Shown: positions 1-13,400 of the stretch, piece after piece
Layout of the letters: each line of letters opens with the position of its first letter
Position numbering within the stretch: position 1 is the stretch's first letter
Assembly (NCBI GenBank): GCA_037957365.1
Contig: JARHVA010004229.1
Location: 960,001-1,024,000 of the forward strand
DNA length: 64,000 nucleotides
Direction: 5' to 3'
DNA from: Torreya grandis
Taxonomy: Eukaryota > Streptophyta > Pinopsida > Cupressales > Taxaceae
Program-made: the position numbers and the translations under genes
The notes under the pieces: generated by a model
Told to the model about the DNA's origin: nothing
What the model saw: only the letters and a program-made list of their open reading frames with translations
Databases searched by the model: none

Positions 1-3000
1 TGTGATTTTCTTAATGCAAAGATATTGTTATGAGAAACTTGACTCAAAATATTTAAGTCCCTAAATTTTTCAAAATTTTAACTTAGTGTTTTGAATTGTG
101 TCAAATAATGACATTGGTATGGTAAACATAACTCAAAATATGCAACACCCAAAATATTTATGAAAATTGTCTTAGTGTTACAAATTGCACTATACAATGA
201 CATTATCAAAGGAATCTTGACTCAAACTATGCAATAGCCTAAATATTTATGAAATCGGTCCCAATGTTGAGAACTGAAAAACACAATGACATTGGTATGG
301 GAAACTTCACTCAAAATATGTAACATTCCAAATATTTAAAAAAATATATCCTAGTGTTGTGAATTATGTAGCATAGTGGCATCGGTATGGGAAACTTGAA
401 TCAAAATATGTAACACCCTAGATATTTATAGAAATTTTCCAAGTGTTTCAAATTGGACCATGTAACAACATTAGTACAAAAAATTCAATTAAAATATGAA
501 ATATCCTAAATATTTCAAAAATTTGTATTAGTGTTATGAATTACACCATGTAATGACATTGGTTTATGAAACCTAACTTAAAATATGTAATAACCCAAAT
601 ATTTATAAAATTTCTCATAGTTTTGTGAATTGTGTCATCCAATGATATTGGAATAGGAAACCCAAATCAAATTATACACATCACAAATATTTTTGAAATA
701 TGTACCAATGTTACAAATTATGCCACATCATGACATTGGTATAGGAAACTTGACTCAAAATATGCAATACTCTATATATTTTTGAAATTTGTTTTAGTGT
801 TAAAAATTGTTCCACATAATGAAATTGAGATGGAAAACCAACTAAAAATATGAAATAACATAACAAATTTCTAAATTTATCCTTACGTTGTAAGTTATGC
901 CATACAATGATATTGGTATGGCAAACCCAACTCAAAATATACAATACCCCAAATATTTTAGAATTTGTTTCCCAATTTTGTAAATTTTCCTATGAAACGA
1001 CATTGGTATGTGAAAATTGACTCAAGACATGTAACACCTAATATATTTAAAAAAAATCCTAGTGTTTATAATTGTGGTGCAATGAGATTAGTATGGGAAA
1101 CCTAACTCAAAATATGTAACACCTAGAATATTTATGAAATGTGTCTTAGTGTTGTGAAATATGAGCCATGTGACATTGGTATTGGAAACCCAAACACAAA
1201 ATATGAAATGACCCAAATATTTTATAAATGTATCCCATTGTTGTGAATTATGCCACATAATGACATTGGTGGGGGAAACCTAACTCAAAATATTCAACAC
1301 ACCAAATATTTTTGAAATTTGTCCCAATGTTGAAAAATACAACCACAACTATATTGGTATAGGAAACCTGATTAAAAACATGTAACACCAAAAATATTTA
1401 TAAAATTTGTCCCAATCTTGTGAATTACATTACATAAAGATACTCATAGGGGGAAATTGACTCAAACTATATAAAACCCAAAATATTTTTGAAATTTGTC
1501 CCAATGTTACAAATTATTCCATGTAATGACATTAGTATAGGAAACTCAACTCAAAACATGAAACCTAAAATATTTTAAAAAAATTCCCAGTGTTGTGAAT
1601 TACACTACATAACAACATTGGTATAAGAAACCTAACTCAAAATATGAGACACTCCAAATATTAATAAAATTTATCCAAATGTTTCAAAAAGTGGTGATAA
1701 ATGACATTTTTATGGAAAACATGACTCAAAATATCTAACACCCCAAATATTTTATATTTTTTTCCTAGTGTTATAAATTATACTATACAATGACATTCAT
1801 AAGGGAAATCTAACTCAAAATATGCAACACTTGAAATAATTTTTAAATATGTCCTAGTGTTGTGAATGAAACATAAAAAATACATTGGTATAAGAAACCC
1901 CTCCCAAAATATACAACACCTTAAATATTTATTAAATTTGTCATGTTGTTAAAATTTACAATGTGCAATGATATTGGTACGAGAAATGTGACTCAAAATA
2001 TCAACACCCAAAATATTTATGAAATTTGTCATAGAGTTATGATTTAGATCATGCAATGACATTGGTATAGGAAAATTGACTCAAAATATGCAACACCTAA
2101 TTTTTTTAAAAAATTTATCCCATTGTTGTGAATTACACCCCACAAAAACATCCGTATGGGAAATCTAACTCAAAATATGTAACATAACAAGTGTTTAATA
2201 AATTTGTCCTTGTATTTAAAATCACATCATAGAATCAATTTTTTTGAGAAACCTACCTAAAAATATTCATCACCTTAAATATTTTAAAAATTTGTCATGA
2301 TACAAAAAACTACAACACACAATTTCATTTGTATGGGAAACATGACTTAGAATATGTAGCACCCTAAATATTTCCAAAATTCATCATAGTGTTGTGAATT
2401 ATGTCATGTAATGACATTGCTATATGAAACCAAAATTAAATTATGTAATACCCATAATATTTAAAAAAAAATCTTATTCTCTTTTATTGGGTCATGCAAT
2501 GACATTGGTATGGAAAATATGACTCAAAATATAAAACATCCAAAATATTTTCAAAATTTGTCCATGTTACAAATTGCATCATGTAATGACATTGGTATGG
2601 GAAACCTAAAACCTAATTCAAAATATGTAGCATATAAAATATCTCTAAATTTTATCCCAATGTTGTAAATTATATTGTGCAATGGCATTGATATGGGCAA
2701 CTTTACTAAAAAAATGCAACACCCAAATATTTTATAAAGTTTGTCAGAGTGTTGCAGATTATTCCATGAAATGACATTGGTAGGGGAAACGTGACTCAAA
2801 ATATGAATCACCCCAAATATTTAGTATACTTTTTCTAATGTTTTGAATTACATGACACATTGACATTATAAGGGAAACCTCACTCAAAATATGCAACACC
2901 CCAAATATTTTTGAATATTTTTCATGTTGTGAATTGTGATGTGCAATAAAATTGGTATGGGAAATCCAACTAAAGATATTCAACACCCTAAATACTTCCA

Positions 3001-4707
3001 AACTTTACTCCAACATTTAAAATTATTATACACAATGATAATGGTATGGGAAACCCAACTAAAAATAAAAAACATAAATATTTTAGGGTATATCCTCATG
3101 TTTTGAATTACATCACCCAAAGACATTAGTATGGGAAACTTGATTAAAAATATGCAAAATACCAAATGTTTCCAATAAATGTCCTAGTGTTGTGAATTGT
3201 ACTATAGAATGACATTGGTATATGAAATCTCACTCAAAATATGCAATAACATAAATTTCATAAAATTTGTCTCAATGTTATGAATTATGTCATGTAATGA
3301 CATTGATATATGAAACCCAACCCAAAATATCTAACACCAAAACTATTTATTAAATTTTATCTTAGAAGTTTGAATTATGCCACAAGATGGCATCATTATC
3401 ATAACAATAACTCAAAATAATCAACTCAAATATTTTTAATATTTTTCCTAGTGTTGTGAATTATGCCACTAATTAACATTGGTACAAGAAAACTAACTCA
3501 AATTATGCAACACCCAAAATGTTTTCAAAATTTGTCCTAGTGTTATAAATTTTGAATTGTTATGACATTATTATGGAAAACTTGACTCAAAATATAAGAC
3601 ACCCAAAATATTTATAAAATTTGTCGCATTCTTGTCAATTTCAATGCATAATGAAATTTTCACAGGAAACACAACATAAAATATACAACCCAAATATTTC
3701 ATAAATTTATCCCATTGTTGTGAATTCCATCTTAAAATTACATGTGTAGGGAAAAACTGACTCAAAATATGAAACAAACCAAATATTTTTTTAATTTGTC
3801 TTAGTGTTTTAGATTGTACCACATAATGACATTAATATGGGAAACCTAAAACAAAATATACAACATCTCAAATATTTATTAAAATTATCCTAGTGTTGTG
3901 AATTACACAAAAAAATGACATTGATAAAGGGAAACACAATCAAAATATTTTCAAAATTTATCCTAGTGTTTTGAATTACATCATGTAATCAAATTATATA
4001 TGAAATTCAACTCAAAATATGCAACACCAAAAAAATTTCTAAATTTTTTCATAGTGTTGCAAATGATGGGGTGAAAGAAAATTGGTATAGGAAACTTGAG
4101 TCAAGATAACAAACACCAAGATTATTCTCAAATTTTTACTAATGTTTCAAATTATGTCATGGAATGAAATTAGTATGAGAAACTTGACTAAAAATATGCA
4201 ACACCCTAAATATTTATCAAATTTATCCTATTGTTACAAGTTGTTATACACAAAAACATTGGTATGGCAAACCTAACTCCAAAACGCAACATCCCAAATA
4301 TTTATAAACATTTTCCTAGTGTTGTTAATTACATCATACAATTACATTGGTATGGGAAATCTAACTCAAAGTATGTAAAAAGAAAAATATTTTTGAATTT
4401 ATCCTAGTGTTTTTGAATGGCACCTAACAAAGAAATTTTTATGGGGAGCCTAAATAAAAATTTTCCACACCCCAAATATTACTAAAATTCATCATAGTGT
4501 TGTGAAATTCAATTCACAACAACAATGGTCTGGTAAATTTAACTTAAAATATGCAACACCCTAAATAATTTTGAAATTTGTCCCAGTGTTATGAATTGCA
4601 TTACATAATGACATTAGTATGTGAAAATTGATTCAAAATATGAAACACACCAATTTTCTCAAAAATTTGTCCCTATATTTCAAATTTCACCAAATAATAA
4701 CATTAGT
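1..4707 (+). repeat. Satellite array, block 1 (about 89-bp monomer)
   Basis: Head-to-tail monomers recur about every 88-90 bp. Each carries, in order, ACATTGGTATGGGAAAC, then ACTCAAAATATG, then CAACACCCCAAATATTT, then AATTTGTCCTAGTGTTGTG, then AATTATGCCACATAATG, with many substitutions and small indels. All copies read in the same direction. The stretch contains no gene. Open frames here, mostly on the minus strand, are by-products of the monomer. The array runs off the left edge of the window. Confidence 0.97.
4699..4707. repeat. Probable left target-site duplication of the 4708-5624 insertion
   Basis: AACATTAGT here and AACATTGGT at 5625-5633 flank the insertion. Both are also ordinary satellite sequence (the ACATTGGTAT part of the monomer), so part of the match could be monomer similarity. 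The satellite breaks off exactly after this site. Confidence 0.5.
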
Positions 4708-4730
4708 GTGCTGAAGAGGGAAGAGGGAGC

Positions 4731-4829
4731 ATGGCCGCGGATATGGCCGTGCTGAAGCTGTTTCCCTCGCGGCCATGGAATCCATTGTTTAGATCCCAAT
4801 CTGCTATGGGATGCAGGTGCACGGCGTGA
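4731..4829 (+). other. Short open frame (32 codons) in the GC-rich leader
   Basis: An ATG-initiated frame begins MAADMAVLKLF and stops at TGA. It lies in the only CpG-rich stretch of the window. I do not recognise the peptide. It may be an upstream ORF in a LINE leader or the remains of a captured exon, and chance is also possible at this length. Confidence 0.2.
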
Positions 4830-5060
4830 AAGGAGAATAATTTTATTGCATGGTTTCTATAGGGTAAAGGAAGGGTAGGGGCCTGTGTCTGCATGGTCCC
4901 TTCAAACCCTTTGTTGTGTTCGAATGCGTGGTATAGTAAAGATTAATCTTTAGTGCGTGGTTCTATATTTCTACCTCGGTTTTCCATTTTGTGGCTATCA
5001 TTTTGATCATTATCCATTTCTATGTAGATCAATGATTTATTTGTTTAAATTTTGAATGCC

Positions 5061-5216
5061 ATGGCGATGATTCCTCTGAGTAGAGGGGGTGAATTCATAG
5101 AGGTATGGGTGGATGTTTTGGGTGGTGGTGATGGATCTAGGGGTTGTTTACTAGCAGCATTGTCTATTTTGGGCAGGGCATTTTTTTGGACCCTTGGTGC
5201 TGGTACGTGGAGTTGA
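5061..5216 (+). other. Short open frame (51 codons) in the 4708-5624 element
   Basis: An ATG frame beginning MAMIPLSRGGEFIEVW and ending WTLGAGTWS before TGA. Its codons are less AT-rich than the surroundings and it contains a glycine-rich stretch. I do not recognise a family. It could be the start of a LINE ORF1 cut short by a deletion, or a chance frame. Confidence 0.2.
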
Positions 5217-5380
5217 AATGTTGAGATCTTTCTTTTGCATGTTTTGCCTAAGCTGTGTTGGCGTTTAGGGTGGTTGGCATGCCTTGCTAAGGTATATTTT
5301 GATGGTTGCCATCTATAAGCAACTCCTTTGACATTGTGTTCTTGGGCTTGTCAGTTTTTGAGTTTTAGGTCCCTATTGGA

Positions 5381-5420
5381 CCTGGTTTTTAGGCTTTTTG
5401 CCTGGTTTTTAGGCTATTTT
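5381..5420 (+). repeat. Two tandem 20-bp units in the LINE 3' region
   Basis: CCTGGTTTTTAGGCT occurs at 5381 and again at 5401, a direct tandem pair of about 20 bp. It belongs to a T-rich, pyrimidine-biased stretch preceding the conserved tail. Confidence 0.8.
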
Positions 5421-5434
5421 GCCTAGTTTTGTTT

Positions 5435-5510
5435 AGGTTTCAGGTCCTTGTAAAACTTGGGGCATTTTTACTGGTTCATTATGTTGGTTTCAGGTCCCTG
5501 TAAAACTTGG
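5435..5510 (+). repeat. Duplicated 26-bp 3' UTR segment
   Basis: A segment containing GGTTTCAGGTCC and TGTAAAACTTGG is present at 5435-5460 and again at 5485-5510, with two differences. A related GTCCCTGTAAAACCTG is found in the 3' UTR of the minus-strand LINE (about 33075-33090). Repeated motifs upstream of the tail are thus a shared property of the family. Confidence 0.75.
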
Positions 5511-5624
5511 TTTGTTACTATTTTTCAATGGTTTTGCCTTTCCTAGTGATTTGTATTATTTTATCTTTCTTGAGCTGTAAAGGGTTTCGGGGCCCCTTCA
5601 AAGCCTACTTTTACCTTAATCTAA

Positions 5625-5745
5625 AACATTGGTATAATAAACATAACTCAAAATATGTAACAACCAAAGTATTCCAAATGTTTGTCCTATTTTTATGAAC
5701 CACACCACAAGAAAACATTGGTTAGGGAAACCTAAATCAAAATAT
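5625..5745 (+). repeat. Satellite remnant between two insertions
   Basis: About 1.4 monomers of the same satellite in the same orientation as the rest. They separate the 4708-5624 element from the 5746-7416 element, so these are two independent insertions about 120 bp apart and not one composite. Confidence 0.9.
5730..5745. repeat. Left target-site duplication of the 5746-7416 insertion
   Basis: ACCTAAATCAAAATAT here matches ACCTAAATAAAAATAT at 7417-7432, 15 of 16 bases. Both are satellite sequence at the same position in the monomer, as expected for a duplicated target. Confidence 0.75.
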
Positions 5746-7416
5746 TTTTTATTTGATACAGTAAAAACCATGTTTTATACAGATTGAAAAATAACCAAAA
5801 ATTTAGTACAAAAGGTTTAAACAAGCCAATTAAAGGGAAAAAAACCAAAAAAAAAACAAAAAAATACAATACTAAACTAAGATCCAAAAAAATAGGAAAA
5901 TAAAAGGAAACTTAGGAGGAAAGTCCCTCTCGAAGGTCTTCAACATCTTTAGGATTCTTCACCAGGATTTATATTTTACCTTAGAAACCTTTGCTTGATT
6001 TTGGTTCTAAAGACCTTTAGCAGCTTCACTAGGGAAGACCATACGGGGTCACTTTTGTCCTTTAACCTACAAGGGAGACTTATTTGGGGGGACCCCCTTG
6101 GGGGAACCTAGAGGAGGCATATCAAGGGTTTAGGTGACTAAATTATGAGGGAGTGGGTGGGTTGGGTAGACTAAACAAAAGCATGAATCATGGACTCAAC
6201 CTATCCATGTAAAGAGTTCCAGTCCTCGATGAGCTTGGCAAGGGCCATCCCTACATGTTAAACCTTGGAATTTAATTTTTATAGATGTAATTTATTTCTT
6301 TCCATCTCATTAGTTAGAATGGTTTTCCATTTATTGGTGGTCTCCACTAGGGTACCCACTTCAAGTAAGATGAGCTTAGGTTTAGGGATGAATAGATTAA
6401 GTGGGAGGTCATTAGTAGAGAACTTGGAAAGGCTAACCTATGAGGGTACATTTAGAGGGTTAGTGGGATATCAAGGTGGGATCCTCCATTATGGAGTCCT
6501 CCCTAGAGGAAGATACCTTAAGGAGAAAATCCTAACCATGTAGGGCTAAGATGTGCTTGACAAGGATAAGGATAAACCCTTGGTGGAGGATAGGGTTATA
6601 ATGATTCACTTGTTAAAAATAATGATTTTGAGGGACATAAGTAGAAATAAAGGAAAAGTAATTTTAAGGCTAATAAAATGATCCAAAATTAGAAAGCGGT
6701 GAGAAAATATAAGAGTGATTTACCTCCAATAATTGTGTCGTGCATCAATTTAAGGCAAATGTAAGGCTAGTAGTGTGAGAGATCTACCCATGGGAAGCCT
6801 TTCTTATCAATATTCACAAAGTCATTCATCTAGAAGAAACATTAGAATATCTCTTATTTCTTCATTTGGTAATTAAATGCCTTGGTTCCTTCATAGGACA
6901 TATATGTCACTTTTCCAGTGTTTTCTATTCTTATAAAATTGTGATTTTGATTCTACAAATGGTCACTTTACATTTGTTTCAGATTATAACAAAATTATGG
7001 TCAACCTCTGCATTGTGCTCTATAACTCGCTCCATTAACTTGATCAGTCCCCCTTATTTTAGTTTCCTCCATACTTTTCTTTTGATATGAAAATCCATGT
7101 AATATATGGGTTCAAATATTTCCCTATCACCTCTAATTGAATCGGTGCATGCAGAGCTAAAGTGAGTAGGAGGAAGTTTCTGGATGGAGTGGATTTGAAA
7201 ATTTCACTTGTAGTTTGGGAATCCCATAGAAGATATTATATAAAAATTATGCCTAATCCTATATTTATAATTATGGATCAGCCTAATTAAGATCCACCCC
7301 TTTAAAATAAGATTACATACGTGTAGAGAAATGATGTTTTTAACATGCATTGGTACCTTTGACCCATAAGGCATTAAAAATGTTATTAGGGATGTTTATT
7401 TAATCTTTATTTTTAG
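5746..7416 (-). mobile_element. Decayed retroelement-like insertion, probably LINE, minus strand
   Basis: A 1,671-bp non-satellite segment between 16-bp direct repeats. Read on the minus strand it ends CTGTATCAAATAAAAA, preceded by a T-rich stretch (opposite 5846-5880), which resembles the 3' ends of plant LINEs. No reverse transcriptase, endonuclease or gag motif is recognisable and every frame is broken by stops. It does not share the tail of the other two LINE-related elements, so it is a different family. LINE is favoured from the target-site duplication length and the A-rich 3' end. A processed copy of a cellular transcript would leave the same marks. Confidence 0.55.
6279..6437 (-). pseudogene. 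Possible coding remnant (52 codons) in the 5746-7416 element
   Basis: The longest stop-free stretch I traced on the element's own strand. It contains NDLPLNLFIPKPKLILLEVG and then VETTNKWKTILTNEMERNKL, and ends in a TAA. An in-frame TAG bounds it upstream. The charged, helix-like composition resembles protein more than satellite-derived frames do, but I do not recognise a family. A 92-codon frame on the opposite strand (6265-6543) overlaps it, and neither frame has independent support. Confidence 0.2.
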
Positions 7417-10400
7417 ACCTAAATAAAAATATGAAGACACTAAATATTTTAAAAATTTGTCTTAGTGTTCTAAACTACAGTACATAATGACATTAGTACA
7501 GAAACATGACTCAAAATTTGGAACACAACATATTAAAAAAATTCCTAGTTTTGTGAATTGTGTCATACAATGAAATTGTTATTTTAAACGTGACATAAAA
7601 TATAAAACACCCAACATATTTAAAAAAATTGTCCCAATTTTCCAATATTTTAAGAAACTTGAATCAAAATATGTGAAACCCTAAATATTTCCAAAATTTG
7701 TCTTATTGTTGAAAATTGCATAATCTAATGATATTGGTATGGGAAACCCAACTCAAAATATACAAGAGCCCAAATATATTTGTATTTTATCTTAGTATTT
7801 AAAATTGTGTTACACAATAACATTAGTATGGGAAACATGATAAAAAAATATGCAACACCCCAAATATCTATTAAATTTGTTCTCATGTTGTAAATTATGC
7901 TACACAATGTAATTGGTATGGGAAACTTGACTTGAAATATGCAACACCAAAAATATTTATTTAATTTATCCCAATTTTGTGAAATGTGTGGCCCAATGAC
8001 ATTCATATGTTAAATTTGACTCAAAATATGTAAAACCTAAAAAAATTATAAAATTTATCCCATTGTTAGGTTTTGTAATGTGCAATGAAATTGGTATGGT
8101 AAACCCAACTCAAAATATGTAACACCTCAAATATTTCTAAATTTTTTCTTATTGTTATTAATTTTGCCACAACAATTGCTACAAGAAAGCTAACTCAAAA
8201 TATGTAAAATCACAAATATTTATAAAATATTTCCAAGTGTTGGGAATTATTTCATGTAAGGACATTGTTATGGGAAAAGTCACTTAAAACATGAATCACC
8301 TCAAATATTTATGAAATTTATCAAAGTGTTAAAAATTTCACTATACAATGACATTAGTATGTGAAACCCAACTCAAAATATGCAACACCCAAAATATTTT
8401 TGAAATTTGTCCCAATGTTGCAAATTATGCCACAAAATGACATTAGTATGTGAAATATAATTAAATTTTTTCAACACCCTAAATATTTCTCAAGTTTTCC
8501 CAAGTGTTTCAATTGTGTATTGTAATGACATAAAAATGATAAACTTAACTCAAAATATGAGACAACCCAATTATTTTAAAAAATATTACCAATTTTGAAA
8601 ATTATGTCATGAAATAACATTAGTATGAGAAACTTAACTCAAACTATACAACACCCAAAATATTTTTCAAAAACTATCCCAATGTAGCTAATTATGTTGT
8701 GCAATGACAATTATATGGGAAAGTTGACACAAAATACTCAACACCCCAAATATTTATAAAATTTGTCGTAGTGTTGGAAATCTTTCCAAGAAATGACATT
8801 GTTTGTGAAAACTAACAAAAAATATGTAAAACCTAAAATATTTATAAATTTTTTATATTGTTTTAATTGTACCACACAATGACATTCATACTAAAAACAT
8901 GACTCAAAATATTCAACACCCCAATATTTATAAAATTTATCTTAGTTTTATGAATTGTGACATGGAATAACATTAGTACGGTAAACCTAACATAAATTAT
9001 TTAACACCCCAAATGTTTAAAAAAAAATAGTGTTGTAAACCATACCACACAATGACATTGGTATGGGAAACTTGACAAAAAATTTAAAACACTGTAAATA
9101 TTTATGATTTTTTGGAAGTGTTATGAATTACACTATGTAACAAAATTGGTATGGGAAACCTAACACAAAATGTGATACACCAAAAATATTTATCAAATTC
9201 TTCCTAGAGTTGAAAATTTTGTCACCCAATGATATTAGTATTGAAATAAAAACTCAAAACATGGACGAACCCAAATATTTACAATATTTGAGATAATGTT
9301 GTTAATTATGACACATAATAACATTGTTATAGTAAACCTAGTTTGAAATATACAACACCACAAATATTTATTATATTTGTCCAAGTGTTATGAATTATGT
9401 TGTAATGCAACATCAGTATGGTAAAATCAACTCAAAATATTCCACACCCCAAATATTTTATAACTTTATCCCAATATTGTGAATTATGTCTCACAATGGC
9501 ATTAGTATGGGAAACCTAAGTCATAATATGGAACACCCCAAATGTTTATAAAAATTTGGCTAGTGTTGTGAGTTACATCACATAATGAATTTGGCTTAGG
9601 AAATCTAAATTAAAATATGAAACACCTTAAATAGTTCCAAAAATTCTCCTAGTGTTTTAAATTGTGTGGTGCGATAACATTGGTATGGAAAACCTGACTC
9701 AAATATGTAACAACCCAAATATTTTAGAAATTTGTCACATTGTTGTGAATTGTGAAGTAAAACAACATTGTTATGGGAAACCCAATTTCAAATATGCAAC
9801 ACCCAAATTATTTTAATTTTTTTCCTAGTGTTACAAATTATGTCACAAAATGACATTGGTATGAGAAACATGATTCAAAATATAAAAAACCATAAATAAT
9901 TTGGAATTTAATCCTAGTGTTTTGAATTTTTATATGGAATGATATTAGTATAGGAAACCCAATTCAAAGCAATCAACAACCCAAATATTTTCAAAATTCA
10001 TCTTATTGTTAAAAAATAAATTATGTAATGACATTGGTAGGGGAAACCTAACTCAAAATATGTAATACCCAAAATATTTCTATATTTTTCCTAGTTTTGG
10101 AAAATATGTCACCCAATGACATTAGTATGGGAAACCTAGACTAAAATATAAAACACCCCAAATATTTCTAAAATTTATCCCAGTTTTGTGAGATATGACA
10201 TACAAAAAATTTAGTACAGGGAAACTTACTCAAAATGTGTAATACCACAAATATTACAAAACATTGTACGAGTTTGAAAATTACATCATGCAAGGACATT
10301 TGTATGAGAAATACAAATCAAAATATGGAAAGCATAAATAGTTAAAAAATTTGTCCCATTATTACAAATTTTTTGGTGCAATGACACTAATATGACAAAC

Positions 10401-13400
10401 CTGACTTAAAATATGTAACACCCTAAATATTTCAAAAAATTGTCCAATGTTGGAAATAAAATCATGTAATGATATTGGAATGGGAAATCCAACTCAAAAT
10501 ATGTAACAACCCAAATATTTTTGAAATTTTTTTTAGTGTTATAAATTTTGATGTGTAATGACATTAGTACATGAACATCAAATCAAAATATGTGATAGTA
10601 TAAATATTTAATATTTTTTTTGTACTGTTATGAATTGTAAAACACAATCACATTAGAATGGGTAACATGAATCAAAATATGCAACACCCAAAATACTTCT
10701 AAAATTTCTCCTAGTATTGAAAATTATGTTGTGAAATGACATTGGTATGGGAAACATGACATAAAATATGCAATACCCTAAATATTTCAAATAAATCTAG
10801 TGTTATAAATTACACTGTGTAATGACATTGGTATGTGAAACTTGGTTCAAAATATTTAACACAATAAATATTTTGAAAAGAAATTATAGTGTTGTAAATA
10901 ATATCATGAAATTATCTAAAAATATGTTACACCCTAAATATTTATAAAATATGTCTTACTATTATAAATATCATGACACATCAACAATGGTATTGGAAAG
11001 GTGACTCAAAATATGTAACACCACAAATATTTTATAAATGTGTACTAGTATTGATAATTGTGCCACATAATAATGTTGGTAAAATAAACATAACTCAAAA
11101 TACTTAAGACCCCAAATTATTCTAATTTTATGAATTAAAACTTACAACAACATTGGTATTGGAAATTTGACTCAAAATATGAAACACGCTAAACATTTCA
11201 TAAATTTATTCTAGTGTTTTGAATTACACCATATAACAACATTGGTATGGGTAACCCATCCAAAAATTTAAAACACCTTAAATATTTAAATAATTGTCTC
11301 AGTGTTTTAAATTATGACATCTAAAAACATTAGTATGGGATAACTAACCCAAAATATTCAAAACCCTAAACTTTTCCTAAATTTATCTTAACGTTGTGGA
11401 TTACAAGACATAATTATTTTTGTACACGATACTTGAATCAAAATATGTAATAACCCAAATATTTTATAAATGTATCCTACTATTACAAATGTCATCATGC
11501 AATGACATTAGCGTAGGAAAATCAATTGAAAAAACAATCCAAATATTTCTAAATTTTATCCTAGTGTTGAGAATTATATCATACAAAGACATTGGTATGG
11601 GAAACTTGACTCAAAATATGTAACACCCCAAATATTTATAAACTTTGTCTTAGTGTTGTGAATTATGTAGAACAAAAACACTGGTTAAAGACACCTGAGT
11701 CAAATAATTAAAAATCCTAAATATTTAAAAAAAATTACCAATTTTGAAAATTATGATGCACAAAAATATTGAAATGGTAAAATTAAATAAAAATATGAAA
11801 TAACAAAAATATTTATAAAATTTGTCCCAGTGTTCTAAATTACAACACATAATGATAATGGTATGAGAAACCTGACTCAATATATGATACACAAAAAAAA
11901 TTAAAATGTCTCCAAGTGTTTTTAAATTATGATGTGTAATGACATTGGTATGAGAAACCTATCTACAAATATCTAACAACCCAAATATTTCAAAAAATTT
12001 CCCAATGTTTTTAAACTTTTAGCACAATGAAATTGTTATGGGAAACCTGACTCATAATATGCAACACCCAAAATATTTCTAAATTATTTTTAGGTGTTAA
12101 AAATTATGTCACATCATGACATGGGTATGGGGAACCCAAGTCAAAATATGAAACAACCCAAATATTTATATTTTTTTTTCCTAATGTATCAAATTGTATT
12201 ACACATTAAAATTGGTATGGGAAACCTCACTAAAAAATGCATGACCCCAAATATTTATAAAATTTGTCCCAGTGTTGTAATCCATGCCACAAAATGACAT
12301 TGGTAAGAGAAACTAAACTCAAAATGTTTAATACAAAATATTTTTAATATTTGTCCTAGTGTTTCAAACACATATCACAAACACTATTATTATAAACTTG
12401 ACTTAAAATATGCAACACCCCCTAAAAAAATTCAAAATTTATCTTAGTGTTTCAAATTGTGCCATGAAATGACGTTGGTATAATAAACTTAATTAAAATA
12501 TGTAACACCCCAAATATTTATTGAATTTGTAGTAGTTTTGAAAATTATTCCATGAAATAATATTTGTATCGAAAACCTAATTCAAAATATACAACACCAT
12601 AAATATTTTTAAAAAATTTCAAGTGTAGTAAATTGTGTTAAGTAATGATAATGGTATTGGAAACCTAACTTAAGATATACAACACCATAAATATTTATGA
12701 ATTTTATTTCAATGTTGTGAATTGTGTTATATAATGACATTGATGATTGAAACATGAATTAAAATATACAAGACCCTAAATAACTCAAAAATTTACCTTA
12801 GTGTTTCAAATTTAATTAGGTAAGGACGTTGGTATGGGAAACTTGACTTAAAATGTACAATAGTCTAATTATTTCTAAAATTTGTCCTAGTGTTGAAAAT
12901 TACATCATTTAATGACATTGGTATGGGAAACGCAACTTAAAATATTTAACATCCGAAATATATTTTAAATTTATCCTAGTGTTTTGAAATGTTCCACATA
13001 ATGACATTGGTATTATAAACTTGACTCAAAATATGTAATAATACAAATATTTCTTAAATTTGTACAACTATTTTGAATTGTAATATAAAATTACACTGTT
13101 GTGGGAAACCTAACTCAAAACATGTAAAACCCCAAATATTTCTCAAATTAGTTTTAGCATTGTGAATTATATAGTGTAATGACATTTATATGAAACCTAA
13201 CTCAAAACATGCAATACCCAAAATATTACTAAAAGTTTTCAATATGTTGTAAATGGGACCATATAACAACATTGGTATGGGAAACTTGACTCAAATTATG
13301 AAACACCCAATGTATTTGTGAAATTTGTCATAGTTTTATGAATTATGATTTGTAATGACATTAGTATTGGAACCCTATATAAACATATGGGACACCATAA

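Larger units (their letters stand above)
4708..5624 (+). mobile_element. LINE-related insertion lacking both ORFs
   Basis: A 917-bp non-satellite segment with much higher GC and CpG content at its left end. Its last part (about 5540-5624, with AAAGGGTTTCGGGGCCCCTT and ending ACCTTAATCTAA) aligns by eye with the 3' tail of the clear LINE on the minus strand at 32949-34034, which ends ACCATAATCTAA. This puts the insertion in that LINE family, on the + strand. No zinc knuckle, endonuclease or reverse transcriptase sequence is visible. It therefore looks like a 5' leader joined to a 3' UTR. Alternatives are a SINE-like derivative, or a captured transcript that uses a LINE tail. Confidence 0.65.

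Noticed and set aside
1..4690. Several minus-strand open frames of 60-97 codons, with recurring phrases like FPYQCHY, HILSQVSHTN and KYLGCCIF
   Set aside because: They are the reverse complement of the satellite monomer. One frame of each monomer happens to lack stops, and because 89 is not a multiple of 3 the same three phrases recur every three monomers. The same kind of frames occur throughout the array, with random breaks.
4703..4894. 63-codon minus-strand frame over the GC-rich leader
   Set aside because: It starts inside the insertion and ends in satellite sequence, crossing the insertion boundary. It also runs against the direction of the LINE tail.
5507..5698. 63-codon plus-strand frame
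   Set aside because: It runs from the LINE 3' UTR across the target-site duplication into satellite, so it cannot be an inherited gene.
6265..6543. 92-codon plus-strand frame in the 5746-7416 element
   Set aside because: It lies antisense to the inferred element direction, shows no recognisable motif, and is no longer than chance allows in this less AT-rich stretch.
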